Shown here: positions 32,143 through 40,351 of the stretch, piece after piece
Numbering within the stretch: position 1 is the stretch's first letter
Layout of the letters: each line of letters begins with the position of its first letter
Source: Nocardia lijiangensis NBRC 108240
GTDB taxonomy: Bacteria; Actinomycetota; Actinomycetes; Mycobacteriales; Mycobacteriaceae
DNA: 64,000 nucleotides
Assembly: GCF_001613045.1 (NCBI RefSeq)
Contig: NZ_BDBP01000010.1
Location: forward strand, 1-64,000
Direction: 5' to 3'
The notes under the pieces: model-generated
The model's input: the letters and a program-made list of their open reading frames with translations, nothing else
Told to the model about the DNA's origin: nothing
Databases searched by the model: none
Made by a program: the position numbers and the translations under genes

Positions 32143-33207
32143 ATGGCCGTCTCGGGAGGCCCGCGCGGCGCCGAGACTGGAATCATGACCGACAGCACCG
32201 CACTTCCCGCATCCCCGGTGCCGGATACGCCCACCCTGCTGGCGGCGCTGCAGCTGGCAAGCCGCGCCCCCTCGGTGCACAACACCCAGCCGTGGCGCTG
32301 GGAGTTCGACGGCACCCGGCTCGACCTCCTTCGCGACGACGACCGGCAACTGACCACCGCCGACCCGCACGGACGCCAGCTGGTCATCAGCTGCGGCGCG
32401 ATGCTGCACCACCTGCGCACCGCCCTGGCCGCCGGCGGCTGGCACACCGACATCCACCGCGTCCCCGTGCCGGCCCGGCCGGATCTGCTGGCGACCATCA
32501 CCTTCCGGCCATGGCCCGACCCGCCAGAGGGGGTCCTGACCCGCGCGCGGGCCATCGAGCATCGCCGCACCGATCGGCTGCCGCTGTCTCCGCCGCCCGC
32601 GCTGGGCGCGCTGGTGCACACCGCGCGGATGCTGGTCAGCCCGCACGACGTCGAGCTCGACGTCCTCGACGACAGCGCCCGCTCCGTGCTGGCGGCGGCC
32701 TCCGAGCACGCCACCGCCAACCGCCACTACGACATGGACTACCACACCGAATTGCATTGGTGGACGGGTCATTCCGGCGGCACGGAAGGGGTGCCCGACA
32801 CGGCCCTGGTATCCGACGCCGAAGCTGCCCGCGTGCCGATCGCCCGCAAGTTCCCCTCCGCGCCGCACTCGGAACGCCGCGGTGACCTGGAAGACCAAGC
32901 CGCGCTGCTGGTGCTCAGCTCGCCCGGCCACACCGTCTCCGATTGGCTCCACGTCGGCGAAGCGCTCTCCGCGGTGCTGCTGGAATGCACTTCGGCGGGG
33001 TTGGCGACCTGCGCCCTGACCCATATCACCGAACTGCCCGCGGCCCGCGAGTCGATCCACGGTGTGCTCACTCGCGCGGGCGTACCGCAGGTCGTCCTCC
33101 GCGTCGGCGCCGCACCCGCCGACACCACCGTGCCCTCGCCGACACCCCGGCGCCCGGTCACCGAGATCCTCACCATCCGCGACCACCCAGCGGCTCGCGC
33201 CACGTAG
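32143..33207 (+). CDS. Acg-family putative nitroreductase
   Basis: A 354-residue protein of the Acg (Rv2032) family, which resembles FMN nitroreductases but carries two fused half-domains. LASRAPSVHNTQPWRWEFDG near the N-terminus is the family signature, with repeated conserved blocks (RAIEHRRTDRLPL, GEALSAVLLECTSAGLATCALTHI). Acg proteins bind FMN, are strongly DosR-induced in mycobacteria, and help survival under hypoxia or NO. ATG 32143 with GAGGAG 7 nt upstream is preferred; ATG 32185 is an alternative. The gene is immediately upstream of the NsrR-Hmp operon. Confidence 0.85.
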   Translation: MAVSGGPRGAETGIMTDSTALPASPVPDTPTLLAALQLASRAPSVHNTQPWRWEFDGTRLDLLRDDDRQLTTADPHGRQLVISCGAMLHHLRTALAAGGWHTDIHRVPVPARPDLLATITFRPWPDPPEGVLTRARAIEHRRTDRLPLSPPPALGALVHTARMLVSPHDVELDVLDDSARSVLAAASEHATANRHYDMDYHTELHWWTGHSGGTEGVPDTALVSDAEAARVPIARKFPSAPHSERRGDLEDQAALLVLSSPGHTVSDWLHVGEALSAVLLECTSAGLATCALTHITELPAARESIHGVLTRAGVPQVVLRVGAAPADTTVPSPTPRRPVTEILTIRDHPAARAT

Positions 33208-33231
33208 ATCCGCTGGTTATCCCGCTCACAA

Positions 33232-33254
33232 AATTGGTATCTCAGATGAGAATT
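33232..33254 (+). promoter_or_regulatory. NsrR operator upstream of nsrR-hmp
   Basis: A 23-bp imperfect palindrome, AATT-ggtATCTCAGATGAGAATT in form, begins and ends with AATT and has the inner arms TCTCA/TGAGA. Its reverse strand (CATCTGAGATACCAATT) closely resembles the published Streptomyces NsrR operators, as far as I recall them. It ends 16 bp before the ATG of the Rrf2 gene at 33271, so autoregulation of nsrR-hmp is likely. Confidence 0.7.
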
Positions 33255-33270
33255 ATCGTAGATTCGGGGC

Positions 33271-33744
33271 ATGCAACTCACCCGGTTCACCGACCTCGGA
33301 CTGCGAGTCGTCATGCGATTGGCCGTCGCGGGGGAGGACATTCGCCCGGGAAGCCGTGAAATCGCCGAAGAGCTGTCGGTGTCCTACGCCCACGTGGCGA
33401 AAGTGATCACCCGACTGGGCGAGCTCGGCGTCGTGGACGCGCGCCGCGGACGCAGCGGCGGGCTTGCCATCACCGAACTCGGCCGCACAGCCTCGGTCGG
33501 CTGGCTGGCCCGCCGCCTCGAGGGTGAGGGCGAAGTAGTCGAATGCGACGGCGCCCAGCCGTGCCCACTGCGGGCGGGGTGTCTGCTGCGCTCGGCACTG
33601 CGCCACGCCCAGGAAGCCTTCTTCGAGTCCCTGGACACCCTCACCATCGAAGACCTCACCCGAACCCCCACACGCACAGTCCTTCTCGCCCTACCTCGGG
33701 TAGGCGGCACGGACTCCCAGATTTCTGCAACGAATGGAGAATGA
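33271..33744 (+). CDS. nsrR: Rrf2-family nitric-oxide sensor (NsrR)
   Basis: A 157-residue Rrf2 regulator. The winged helix contains SREIAEELSVSYAHVAKVITRLGELGVV and an RGRSGG wing. The three Cys of the NsrR iron-sulfur cluster are present (CDGAQPCPLRAGCLL, spacing C-x6-C-x5-C). NsrR binds a [4Fe-4S] cluster that reacts with NO and then releases its DNA. A flavohaemoglobin gene follows 1 bp after the stop, the usual NsrR target, and a matching operator precedes this gene. Confidence 0.9.
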   Translation: MQLTRFTDLGLRVVMRLAVAGEDIRPGSREIAEELSVSYAHVAKVITRLGELGVVDARRGRSGGLAITELGRTASVGWLARRLEGEGEVVECDGAQPCPLRAGCLLRSALRHAQEAFFESLDTLTIEDLTRTPTRTVLLALPRVGGTDSQISATNGE

Positions 33745-33745
33745 C

Positions 33746-34969
33746 ATGCTCTCGGCCACCGCGAAGGAGACGATCCGCGCCACCCTACCTGCGGTAGGTG
33801 CGGCCATCGACGACATCACGACGCTGTTCTACCGCAAGATGTTCACCGCCCACCCCGAACTCGAACGCGACCTGTTCAATCGCGGCAACCAGAAGCAGGG
33901 CGGTCAGCAGAAAGCGCTCGCCGGCGCCATCGCCGCCTTCGCGGCACTGCAACTCGAACCCGACCAGGCCCGAGTCGATCTCATCCTGTCGCGGATCGCG
34001 AACAAGCACGCTTCCTTGGGAATCCAGCCCGCTCAGTACCAGATCGTGCACAAGTATCTCTTCCAGGCCATCGTCGAAGTCCTAGGCGACGCCGTCACCG
34101 CCGAGGTCGCCGCGGCGTGGGACGAGGTGTACTGGCTGATGGCCGAGACACTGATCGCGATGGAGGCGGGCCTCTACCGGGCGGCCGGTGTCGCCGACGG
34201 TGAGGTGTGGCGGCAGGTGCGCGTGCGCGAGCGGCGCCACGAGTCGGCCGACGCTGTCTCCTTCGTGCTCACCTCCCTCGACGGCGCACCCTTGCCGTCC
34301 TTCTCGCCGGGGCAGTATCTGTCGGTGGGCGTCCATCTCGAAGACGGTGCGCGTCAGATCCGCCAGTACAGCCTGTCCTCGGCGCCGTCGAGCGGCGACT
34401 GGCGCATCACCGTCAAGCGGGTCGGCGCACACACCCTGCCGGACGGTTCGATCGCACCGGCTGGCGAGGTGTCGAATTTCCTGTACTGCAACGTCTTCGA
34501 AGGCGACGTGCTCGACGTGACCACCCCGTTCGGCGATCTGGTCCTCCAGGACGACGACGCGCCGCTGCTGCTGGTCTCCGCGGGCATCGGATGCACGCCG
34601 ATGATGGGAATGCTCAGCCACCTCGCCGACACCGCCGACCGCCGCGCGATCTCGGTGATTCACGCCGATCGCGCGCCGAGCAGCCACGCCCACCGCGCCG
34701 AACTGGCCGAACTCGTCGACCGTTTGCCGTTCGCGGTCATGCATCGCTGGTACGAGGATCTCGGCGCCCGCAGCCCCGAAGACCGGCTCCGGGAAGGCCG
34801 CGCCGACCTAGGCGAGATCACCATCGCCGACGGCACTCGCGTCTACCTGTGCGGGCCACTGCCTTTCATGCTCGGCATGCGCGAGGCACTCCTGGACAAG
34901 GGCGTTGCGGCACAGAACATCCACTACGAGGTCTTCGGTCCGGACAGCTGGGCGGCCGCCCCGGCCTGA
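33746..34969 (+). CDS. hmp: Flavohaemoglobin (nitric oxide dioxygenase)
   Basis: A 407-residue flavohaemoglobin. The globin domain (1-140) has distal Tyr29 and proximal His88 (ANKHASLGI). The FAD-binding barrel has RQYSL (IRQYSLSSAP), and the NAD-binding domain has GIGCTPMMGML and a C-terminal YEVFGPDSW. It oxidises NO to nitrate with O2 and NAD(P)H. ATG 33746 is preferred because GGAG lies 6 nt upstream; upstream ATG 33734 overlaps the nsrR stop. It is co-transcribed with nsrR and controlled by the NsrR operator at 33232. Confidence 0.95.
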   Translation: MLSATAKETIRATLPAVGAAIDDITTLFYRKMFTAHPELERDLFNRGNQKQGGQQKALAGAIAAFAALQLEPDQARVDLILSRIANKHASLGIQPAQYQIVHKYLFQAIVEVLGDAVTAEVAAAWDEVYWLMAETLIAMEAGLYRAAGVADGEVWRQVRVRERRHESADAVSFVLTSLDGAPLPSFSPGQYLSVGVHLEDGARQIRQYSLSSAPSSGDWRITVKRVGAHTLPDGSIAPAGEVSNFLYCNVFEGDVLDVTTPFGDLVLQDDDAPLLLVSAGIGCTPMMGMLSHLADTADRRAISVIHADRAPSSHAHRAELAELVDRLPFAVMHRWYEDLGARSPEDRLREGRADLGEITIADGTRVYLCGPLPFMLGMREALLDKGVAAQNIHYEVFGPDSWAAAPA

Positions 34970-35110
34970 GCCGCGACTCCCGCACCTCGGTGCGAGGCGA
35001 CCGGCGGGCCGCGTTCGAGCGCCCGCCGGTCGCCGCAGAACTCGTTCGGCTCGAGCCCGGTCGCCCGGATCGGGTTCGCGCCGAACGGTGCCAGTAGTCC
35101 CAACGATCGC

Positions 35111-35124
35111 AGGACGTTCGTCCC
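35111..35124 (+). promoter_or_regulatory. DosR-like palindrome upstream of universal stress protein gene
   Basis: GGACG-TT-CGTCC (35112-35123) is a perfect inverted repeat inside AGGACGTTCGTCCC. It agrees with the DosR core (GGGNCNNNNGNCCC) apart from one base and lies about 85 bp upstream of the USP start. In mycobacteria several tandem-USP genes are DosR-controlled. Confidence 0.5.
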
Positions 35125-35209
35125 TGGCGATCGGCGCTCAGGATCGCGAAGCTGTGGGTAGGTTGCCCAACCAGGCAACACTTTTCACCGCCCGGGAAAG
35201 GCAATGCCA

Positions 35210-36109
35210 ATGACCGAGAACACCTTCCGCGCCGATGCCGGCGACCGGCCGGTCCTCGTCGCAGTCGACGGCTCGGCGAGCTCCTACCAAGCCGCCGCGT
35301 GGGCCGCCGTGGACGCGGCGACACACGGTGCCCGGCTCCATGTACTGACATCGGTGGCGTTGATCGGTGGCCTCGGACCGGCGATGAGCTTGCCCGAAGC
35401 GGAGATGACGTGGTTGCGCACCGACGGTCAGCGAATCGTGACCGAAGCGGCGCGCATCGCACGAGAAGCGGTCCAGGACGCCGAACTCGACCTCACCACC
35501 GAGGTCACCTTCGACCTGCCGATTCCCAGCCTCATCGAACGATCGAAAACCCTGCGCACACTGGTGGTCGGCAGCCGCGGTCTCGGAGCATTCCAGCGCG
35601 GCCTGCTCGGTTCGGTCAGCACGGCGGTGGCCAGACACGCGCACTGCCCGGTGACGGTCGTCCACGACCGTTCCGCAACCGACGCGGTCACACTGACCAA
35701 GCCTGTCCTCGTCGGCGTCGACGGTAGCGAGAACAGCGTGGCCGCCGTGGAATACGCGTTCGACCAGGCCGCACGCCGCAAGGTCGAGCTGGTCGCCCTG
35801 CACGCATGGCGCGACAGCAGCAGCATCGATCTTTCTGTGGCGGACTGGGATTCGATCCGGGAGTCGGAGCGGGCATTGCTGGCCGAGCGGCTGGCAGGTT
35901 TCGCCGAACGCTACCCCGATGTGACCGTGCGCCGAATCGTGGTGTCGGACCGACCGGTTCGCGCGCTGCTCGAGGCCTCGACCGACGCACAGCTGGTGGT
36001 CGTCGGCAGCCACGGCCGAGGCGGTTTCTCCGGCATGCTGCTCGGATCGACCAGCAACGCACTGTTGCACGTCGTCGAGTGCCCGATCGTGGTGATCCGT
36101 CAGCGCTGA
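35210..36109 (+). CDS. Tandem-domain universal stress protein
   Basis: A 299-residue protein with two USP domains (about 10-145 and 160-299). Each carries an ATP-binding signature: VVGSRGLGAFQRGLLGSVS in the first, VVGSHGRGGFSGMLLGS in the second (G-x2-G-x9-G-S/T). Such double-USP proteins bind ATP and are often induced in hypoxia, dormancy or stasis. ATG 35210 is chosen because AAAGG lies 8 nt upstream; ATG 35204 is too close. A DosR-like palindrome lies 85 bp upstream. Confidence 0.9.
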   Translation: MTENTFRADAGDRPVLVAVDGSASSYQAAAWAAVDAATHGARLHVLTSVALIGGLGPAMSLPEAEMTWLRTDGQRIVTEAARIAREAVQDAELDLTTEVTFDLPIPSLIERSKTLRTLVVGSRGLGAFQRGLLGSVSTAVARHAHCPVTVVHDRSATDAVTLTKPVLVGVDGSENSVAAVEYAFDQAARRKVELVALHAWRDSSSIDLSVADWDSIRESERALLAERLAGFAERYPDVTVRRIVVSDRPVRALLEASTDAQLVVVGSHGRGGFSGMLLGSTSNALLHVVECPIVVIRQR

Positions 36110-36121
36110 CAAAACCCTCGC

Positions 36122-36226
36122 CTACGCCGCTGGGCATGCTGCCGATTGGCTCTCGACCGCCTCGACCCTTCGCCGGAGCAGGCAGAATTCGTTCCCCTCC
36201 GGGTCGGCCAGCTCCTTGGCCACAGC
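36122..36226 (-). pseudogene. VOC/glyoxalase C-terminal remnant
   Basis: On the reverse strand, a short frame ending in a stop at 36122 reads AKELADPEGNEFCLLRRRVE. ADPEGNEFC is the C-terminal signature of glyoxalase/VOC proteins such as antibiotic-resistance or dioxygenase-like members. The 5' part of the gene is missing. It is a decayed remnant left in the 270-bp gap before the type III PKS gene. Confidence 0.55.
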
Positions 36227-36380
36227 ATCAGCCAGGCCTGACCGCACCGACGCGCTCTGAGCAACACCGGCCCCCTGGGTGGGGGTCCGCAACCCCTTGG
36301 GTGTCTATTTGCGGAACATTTGCTCGTCGACGATGGGAATACGCATCCCCCAATCGCTCGAGCGAGGAAGAACCGACTCT

Positions 36381-37547
36381 ATGTCAATTGTTCTCGATCA
36401 GGCACTTCTCACCCGCACGGCTGCGCGAGCGCGCAAGCACACGACTCGGTCGGCGCCGCCGACCGTACCTGTCATCGAAGCGATTGCGACCGGTGCGCCC
36501 AGCCTGGTCCTCGACCAATCCGCCGCAGCGGACTGGATGGCGGGACAATTCACCGATCCGGAGCAGCAAACCCGGATCAGGCGAATCTTCGGCAAGACCA
36601 TGATCGACACCCGGCGATTCGCGGTCGACCCGCTGGATCCTCGACTTCACGCGCCTGGTGGCGAAACAAGGAAGATCCAGGATCGCATGCACCTGTTCTA
36701 CCGCCACGCCGTTCCGCTGGCGATCGATGTGGCGCGGCGCGCGCTCGATGGTGTCGACCCGGCTGACCTCGGGCTTTTGGTGTTCGCCACGAGCACCGGT
36801 GTTATCGCGCCCGGCGTGGATGTCGCGGTCGTCGAAGATCTCGGACTGCCTCGGTCGGTCGCTCGCCTGGTGGTCAACTTCATGGGCTGCGCGGCAGCCA
36901 TGAACGGGATTCGCACCGCCTCGGACTTCGTGCGGGCCAACCCGGACAAGAAGGCGATGGTCCTGTGTATCGAGCTGAATTCGGTGCATGCCGTCCCCGT
37001 CGAAGACGTCAACGACGCGGTGACTCACAGCCTGTTCGGAGACGGGTGCGGCGCGGTCGTCATCGGGGCACAGCGAGGGACGGAGCAGGCCAAAGCCGGG
37101 ACGATCGTCATCCGGGACGCATTCACCCACCTGTTCGAGGGAACCGAAGACGGCATCGCGGTCGGCGTCAACCACGACGGCATCACCTGTGGGCTGTCCG
37201 AGAACGTACCTCAGTACATCTACAACGGCGTTGCTCCCGTCGTCGGAGACGTACTGCGCCGCAATGGATTGCGGCAGCCGGACATCGATGTGTGGGCAAT
37301 TCACCCGGGCGGGCCGAAGATCCTGCTCGAATCCGCGCGATCGCTCGGCCTCCCGCCGGAAGCCGCGTCGACGAGCTGGGATGTCCTCAGTGAGTACGGA
37401 AACATGTCGAGCGTCTCGCTGATCTTCGTGCTCGAGCGGATCGCCCGTGAGGCAAGAGCGAACAAGGCGATCTCTACGGGTGTCGCGTTCTCGTTCGCGC
37501 CAGGCGTGACGATCGAGGGATTCGTCTTCGACGTCGTTCGCCGGTGA
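36381..37547 (+). CDS. Type III polyketide synthase
   Basis: A 388-residue chalcone/stilbene-synthase-fold protein. The catalytic triad is visible as Cys170 (NFMGCAAAMNG), His308 (AIHPGG) and Asn341 (YGNMSS). Such enzymes condense malonyl-CoA with acyl-CoA starters. The sequence looks like the mycobacterial PKS10/PKS11/PKS18 type, which makes alkylpyrones or resorcinols with long acyl starters; the substrate is inference. ATG 36381 is preferred over upstream in-frame starts. No tailoring genes follow at once. The last 46 bp are duplicated 1.7 kb downstream. Confidence 0.9.
   Translation: MSIVLDQALLTRTAARARKHTTRSAPPTVPVIEAIATGAPSLVLDQSAAADWMAGQFTDPEQQTRIRRIFGKTMIDTRRFAVDPLDPRLHAPGGETRKIQDRMHLFYRHAVPLAIDVARRALDGVDPADLGLLVFATSTGVIAPGVDVAVVEDLGLPRSVARLVVNFMGCAAAMNGIRTASDFVRANPDKKAMVLCIELNSVHAVPVEDVNDAVTHSLFGDGCGAVVIGAQRGTEQAKAGTIVIRDAFTHLFEGTEDGIAVGVNHDGITCGLSENVPQYIYNGVAPVVGDVLRRNGLRQPDIDVWAIHPGGPKILLESARSLGLPPEAASTSWDVLSEYGNMSSVSLIFVLERIAREARANKAISTGVAFSFAPGVTIEGFVFDVVRR
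37481..37526. repeat. PKS-tail repeat, copy 1
   Basis: These 46 bp near the 3' end of the PKS gene are identical to 39196-39241, in the same orientation. The second copy is an isolated fragment between a decayed SDR gene and the LysR gene, so it was duplicated from the PKS gene. Confidence 0.9.
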
Positions 37548-38046
37548 TCATGCTGCCTTTCGGCCGTCCAGCCCAGCGAGTGCCCAAGACAGCCGGCGAA
37601 TCCTGGGCCTGGTTCACCGCCGGACGAGCGGCAGCGCGGAGCAGTGCAAACACACTACAAAGCCCTTGAACAGGCGCCCGCCGACTTCGCCGCCCTCCAC
37701 GCCGGGGAACCTGCGGGTCCACGCACCACGACGATGCCGGGCACCGGCCACGATCCTCCTCGCCGGTAACCGCTGATGTTCCCCATGACGGACTGGTTCT
37801 CTGTGTCAGCAGGTGTCAACGCGCCGTCTGACAGAGGCGCTGACGCGCAGCGAGTTCGGCGCGGGAGGCGATGCCGAGTCTCCAGCGATCAGCCGCTCAC
37901 CAAGGGGCAGTTGCGGGCTTCTCTAGGACCGCCGACAGTTGACTAGCCATTCAGCTAGCCATATGTTGGTTGACATAGGTTCGGTGATGGAACGCCTGAC
38001 ATCTTCGACAGCGTTCCCTCCGATGTCGGCCGATGAAAGGTGATCA
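37548..38046. other. Intergenic region holding duplicated LysR tail and a promoter
   Basis: About 500 bp with no complete gene. 37776-37832 duplicates the 3' end of the LysR gene. A promoter TTGACT (37939-37944), 17 bp, TATGTT (37962-37967) precedes the hydrolase by about 80 bp. A repeat CTAGCCAT occurs twice at about 37943 and 37955. The rest has no recognised feature. Confidence 0.5.
37776..37832. repeat. LysR-tail repeat, copy 1
   Basis: 57 bp identical to 39252-39308 except for one base, same orientation. In the second copy these bases hold the last codons and stop of the LysR gene (read leftward) plus 40 bp beyond. In this first copy there is no LysR gene, so the fragment is a remnant. 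Confidence 0.9.
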
Positions 38047-39006
38047 GTGCAGCCTGCCGTGGACAATGCCGAGACGCCGATTGTGAGCCCCAGGAGCAAG
38101 CCCCCGAAGACATCATTCGGCCGCACCGCGCTTTCCGTGGCGGCGGTACCGCTGGGCGCTGTATACGGTGCCGCGCTGGCATTCCGGCTGTACCACCCGC
38201 CGCGGCGCAAGCATCATCGTCGGCCGGAGGATTTCGGCTTGGCCGCAACAGATTCGACCGTCGAGTACGAGCCAGGCAAACACATCCACGTCTGGTTGTG
38301 CCCGGGGTCGCCCGACCGGGTCGTGGTGCTCGGACACGGGATCGGGATGAGCAAGTCGGCGTCACTTGCGCACGCGAAGTTCCTGCACGCCGCCGGATAC
38401 ACCGTGTGCCTGTTCGACCACCGCAATCACGGAGCCAGCGGAACGGATCGCCGGTTGCGCAAGCTCAGTGAGCATCTCACGACCGACATCGTCGCTGTCG
38501 TGTCGATGCTGCGCGAAACGGCGACCTATCGATCGGCAAAGGTTGCACTGTATGGATTTTCGTTCTCGACCTATCCGTCGGTCTACTCGCTGACCCGCGA
38601 CGGGTTCACGGTGGACGCGATCGTTTGCGACAGCGGACCGGGGGACGACGCGCGTGACGTTTTCGAGAGCTTTCTGGCCTCGGGCGGCCTACCGGTTCCC
38701 GGCCTCCTCGCCGGGAGACCCGCCCGAACCGCGGTAGGGGCGGCGATGAGCACCACCGCGCTGGCCATGCTGGGCGCCGATTGGCCCCCGCCGCTGAACG
38801 CCGACTACGAGTCCGTGCCTGCGCTGTTGATCGTCGGTGGGCGCGATCGAATCATCTCGGCGGTTTCGGTGGAGACCTTTGCGGCTCGGTATCCCCGCTT
38901 CCGGACCCTTGTGCTGCCGCACGCGGAGCATTTGTCGGGACTGAAGGCCGATCCGAAGACATACACCGAAGCAGTTCTCGACTTCCTGGACCACGAATTG
39001 CGCTGA
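38047..39006 (+). CDS. Alpha/beta hydrolase with atypical nucleophile elbow
   Basis: A 319-residue hydrolase with a short hydrophobic segment near the N-terminus (TALSVAAVPLGAVYGAALAF), so it may be membrane-anchored. It has an alpha/beta fold with LGHGIGMSKS, CLFDHRNHGASG (strand 4 region), the elbow YGFSFST (Ser nucleophile, but Gly-x-Ser-x-Ser instead of GxSxG) and a late HAEHLSG for the catalytic His. Start GTG 38047 with AAAGG 6 nt upstream. It lies inside the duplicated block between the two sets of gene-end repeats. Substrate unknown. Confidence 0.75.
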   Translation: MQPAVDNAETPIVSPRSKPPKTSFGRTALSVAAVPLGAVYGAALAFRLYHPPRRKHHRRPEDFGLAATDSTVEYEPGKHIHVWLCPGSPDRVVVLGHGIGMSKSASLAHAKFLHAAGYTVCLFDHRNHGASGTDRRLRKLSEHLTTDIVAVVSMLRETATYRSAKVALYGFSFSTYPSVYSLTRDGFTVDAIVCDSGPGDDARDVFESFLASGGLPVPGLLAGRPARTAVGAAMSTTALAMLGADWPPPLNADYESVPALLIVGGRDRIISAVSVETFAARYPRFRTLVLPHAEHLSGLKADPKTYTEAVLDFLDHELR

Positions 39007-39028
39007 GCCGAGTTCGGCCCGCAGAACG

Positions 39029-39172
39029 CGCGACGGATGTTCCCACGGACGTCTGCGATGAACGCGCCGTCGCTTCGGCCCTGGATGCTGCTACGCAGCT
39101 GGGGCCGCCTGCGGGTGGCGGTCAACTGCGCCGGAATCGACATCCTCGGACCGACCCTGGACGCCTCTGTCA
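39029..39172 (+). pseudogene. Frameshifted SDR remnant
   Basis: One frame reads ATDVPTDVCDERAVASALDAATQL; after a shift of one frame, GRLRVAVNCAGIDILGPTLD follows. These are strand 3 and the NxAG strand 4 of a short-chain dehydrogenase, so a short-chain dehydrogenase gene once lay here. It lacks the N-terminus and the active site. It is next to the isolated PKS-tail repeat. Confidence 0.6.
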
Positions 39173-39195
39173 TCGAAAACCCGATGCTCAACGGT

Positions 39196-39241
39196 TGTCG
39201 CGTTCTCGTTCGCGCCAGGCGTGACGATCGAGGGATTCGTC
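39196..39241. repeat. PKS-tail repeat, copy 2
   Basis: Identical over 46 bp to 37481-37526, an isolated duplicate of the PKS gene 3' end. It is separated from the second repeat by only 10 bp, whereas in copy 1 the two are 249 bp apart. Confidence 0.9.
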
Positions 39242-39251
39242 AGGAGCGGTC

Positions 39252-39308
39252 ATGTTCCCCATGACGGACTGGTTCTCTGCGTCAGCAGGTGTCAACGCGC
39301 CGTCTGAC
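39252..39308. repeat. LysR-tail repeat, copy 2
   Basis: 57 bp, one mismatch to 37776-37832. Here it includes the C-terminal codons and stop of the intact LysR gene. Confidence 0.9.
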
Positions 39309-40224
39309 CCTGTCCTCCCATCGCATTGGTCAACGCGGTCCGTGCCAGATCGCGTAGCCAGATGTGTGCGGGGTCGGTGTCATAGCGCTGATGCCATGAC
39401 AGGTACGCCGGGGCCGGCGGCAGGTCGAACGGGAGCGGGAGCAGGACCAGGCCGAGATCTGCGGCGGCCGAACGCGCCGTGGATTCGGGGGCTGTGACGA
39501 GGAGGTCGGAGCCTCGCACGAACTCGAACGCGGCGCTTTCGGTGGGCGCGGTCGCCACCACACGTCGGGTGAGGTCGAGCCGCGCGAGAGCGTCGTCGAG
39601 GATGTTGCCGAGCCTTCCGCGCCGCGAGACGGTGATGTGCTCGGCCGCGGCATACCGCGCGGCGGTGACGGTCTCGACATGGGTGAGCGGGTGCCCCCGC
39701 CGTACGACGATGACGTGCGGGGTCTCGGCCACCCGATCGGCGCGAATCTCGGGTGCGGTCGGGCGGTCCGCGTTCGCGGCGAGGTCGACCTCGCCGCGCC
39801 GCAACTCGGGGGTGTCGATGCTCGATTCCGCGATGAAGCGCAGACGCACGCCCGGCGCCTGCTCGCGCACGGAAGCGAGAAGGGCGGGACCGCTGAGGGC
39901 GACCAGTGCGTCGTGCCAGCGGAGCGTGAAGGTGCGCTCGAGCGTCGCGAGGTCGAGTTCACGGCTTGGCGCCAGCACGCCCTGGACCTGCCGCAGCAGG
40001 TCGTGCACCTGTTCCCGGACGGCGAGCGCGTAGGGCGTCGGGGTCATCGTGCGCCCTGTGCGTACCAGGATCTGATCCCCCGTCGTGCGCCGGATCCGGC
40101 CGAGGCTTCGGCTCATCGCGGGGGCGGTGACGTGCAGGCGGTCGGCCGCACCGGCCACGCTGCCTTCCTCCAGGAGAGCGTCGAGCGCGGCGAGCAGATT
40201 CAAATCCAATTGCATGAGAGTCAT
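39292..40224 (-). CDS. LysR-family transcriptional regulator
   Basis: A 310-residue LysR protein. The N-terminal winged helix begins MTLMQLDLNLLAALDALLEEGSVAGAADRLHVT (recognition helix SRSLGRIRR). The two-lobed periplasmic-binding-like effector domain follows. It is divergent from the IMPase-like/F420-reductase-like operon, the standard arrangement for a LysR gene activating its neighbour. The intervening 128 bp contain an inverted repeat. Its own 3' end is duplicated at 37776. Confidence 0.88.
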   Translation of the reverse strand: MTLMQLDLNLLAALDALLEEGSVAGAADRLHVTAPAMSRSLGRIRRTTGDQILVRTGRTMTPTPYALAVREQVHDLLRQVQGVLAPSRELDLATLERTFTLRWHDALVALSGPALLASVREQAPGVRLRFIAESSIDTPELRRGEVDLAANADRPTAPEIRADRVAETPHVIVVRRGHPLTHVETVTAARYAAAEHITVSRRGRLGNILDDALARLDLTRRVVATAPTESAAFEFVRGSDLLVTAPESTARSAAADLGLVLLPLPFDLPPAPAYLSWHQRYDTDPAHIWLRDLARTALTNAMGGQGQTAR

Positions 40225-40231
40225 TCTATTC

Positions 40232-40275
40232 GTGCTTTACATGCACTTGAAGTTAACGATCGCCCCTCCTACCTT
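40232..40275 (+). promoter_or_regulatory. LysR-type site and promoter for IMPase-like operon
   Basis: GTGC (40232-40235), 7 bp and GCAC (40243-40246) form an inverted repeat in the LysR-IMPase intergenic space. A promoter TTGAAG (40247-40252), 17 bp, TACCTT (40270-40275) follows, so the LysR site lies directly upstream of -35, as expected for activation. Confidence 0.55.
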
Positions 40276-40351
40276 CGAGATGCGGGCGCAAAAGACCACG
40301 GTTCTCGCCCGGCTGACCTCATCACCCCCTGCTCAGAGAGGAGCACCCACC

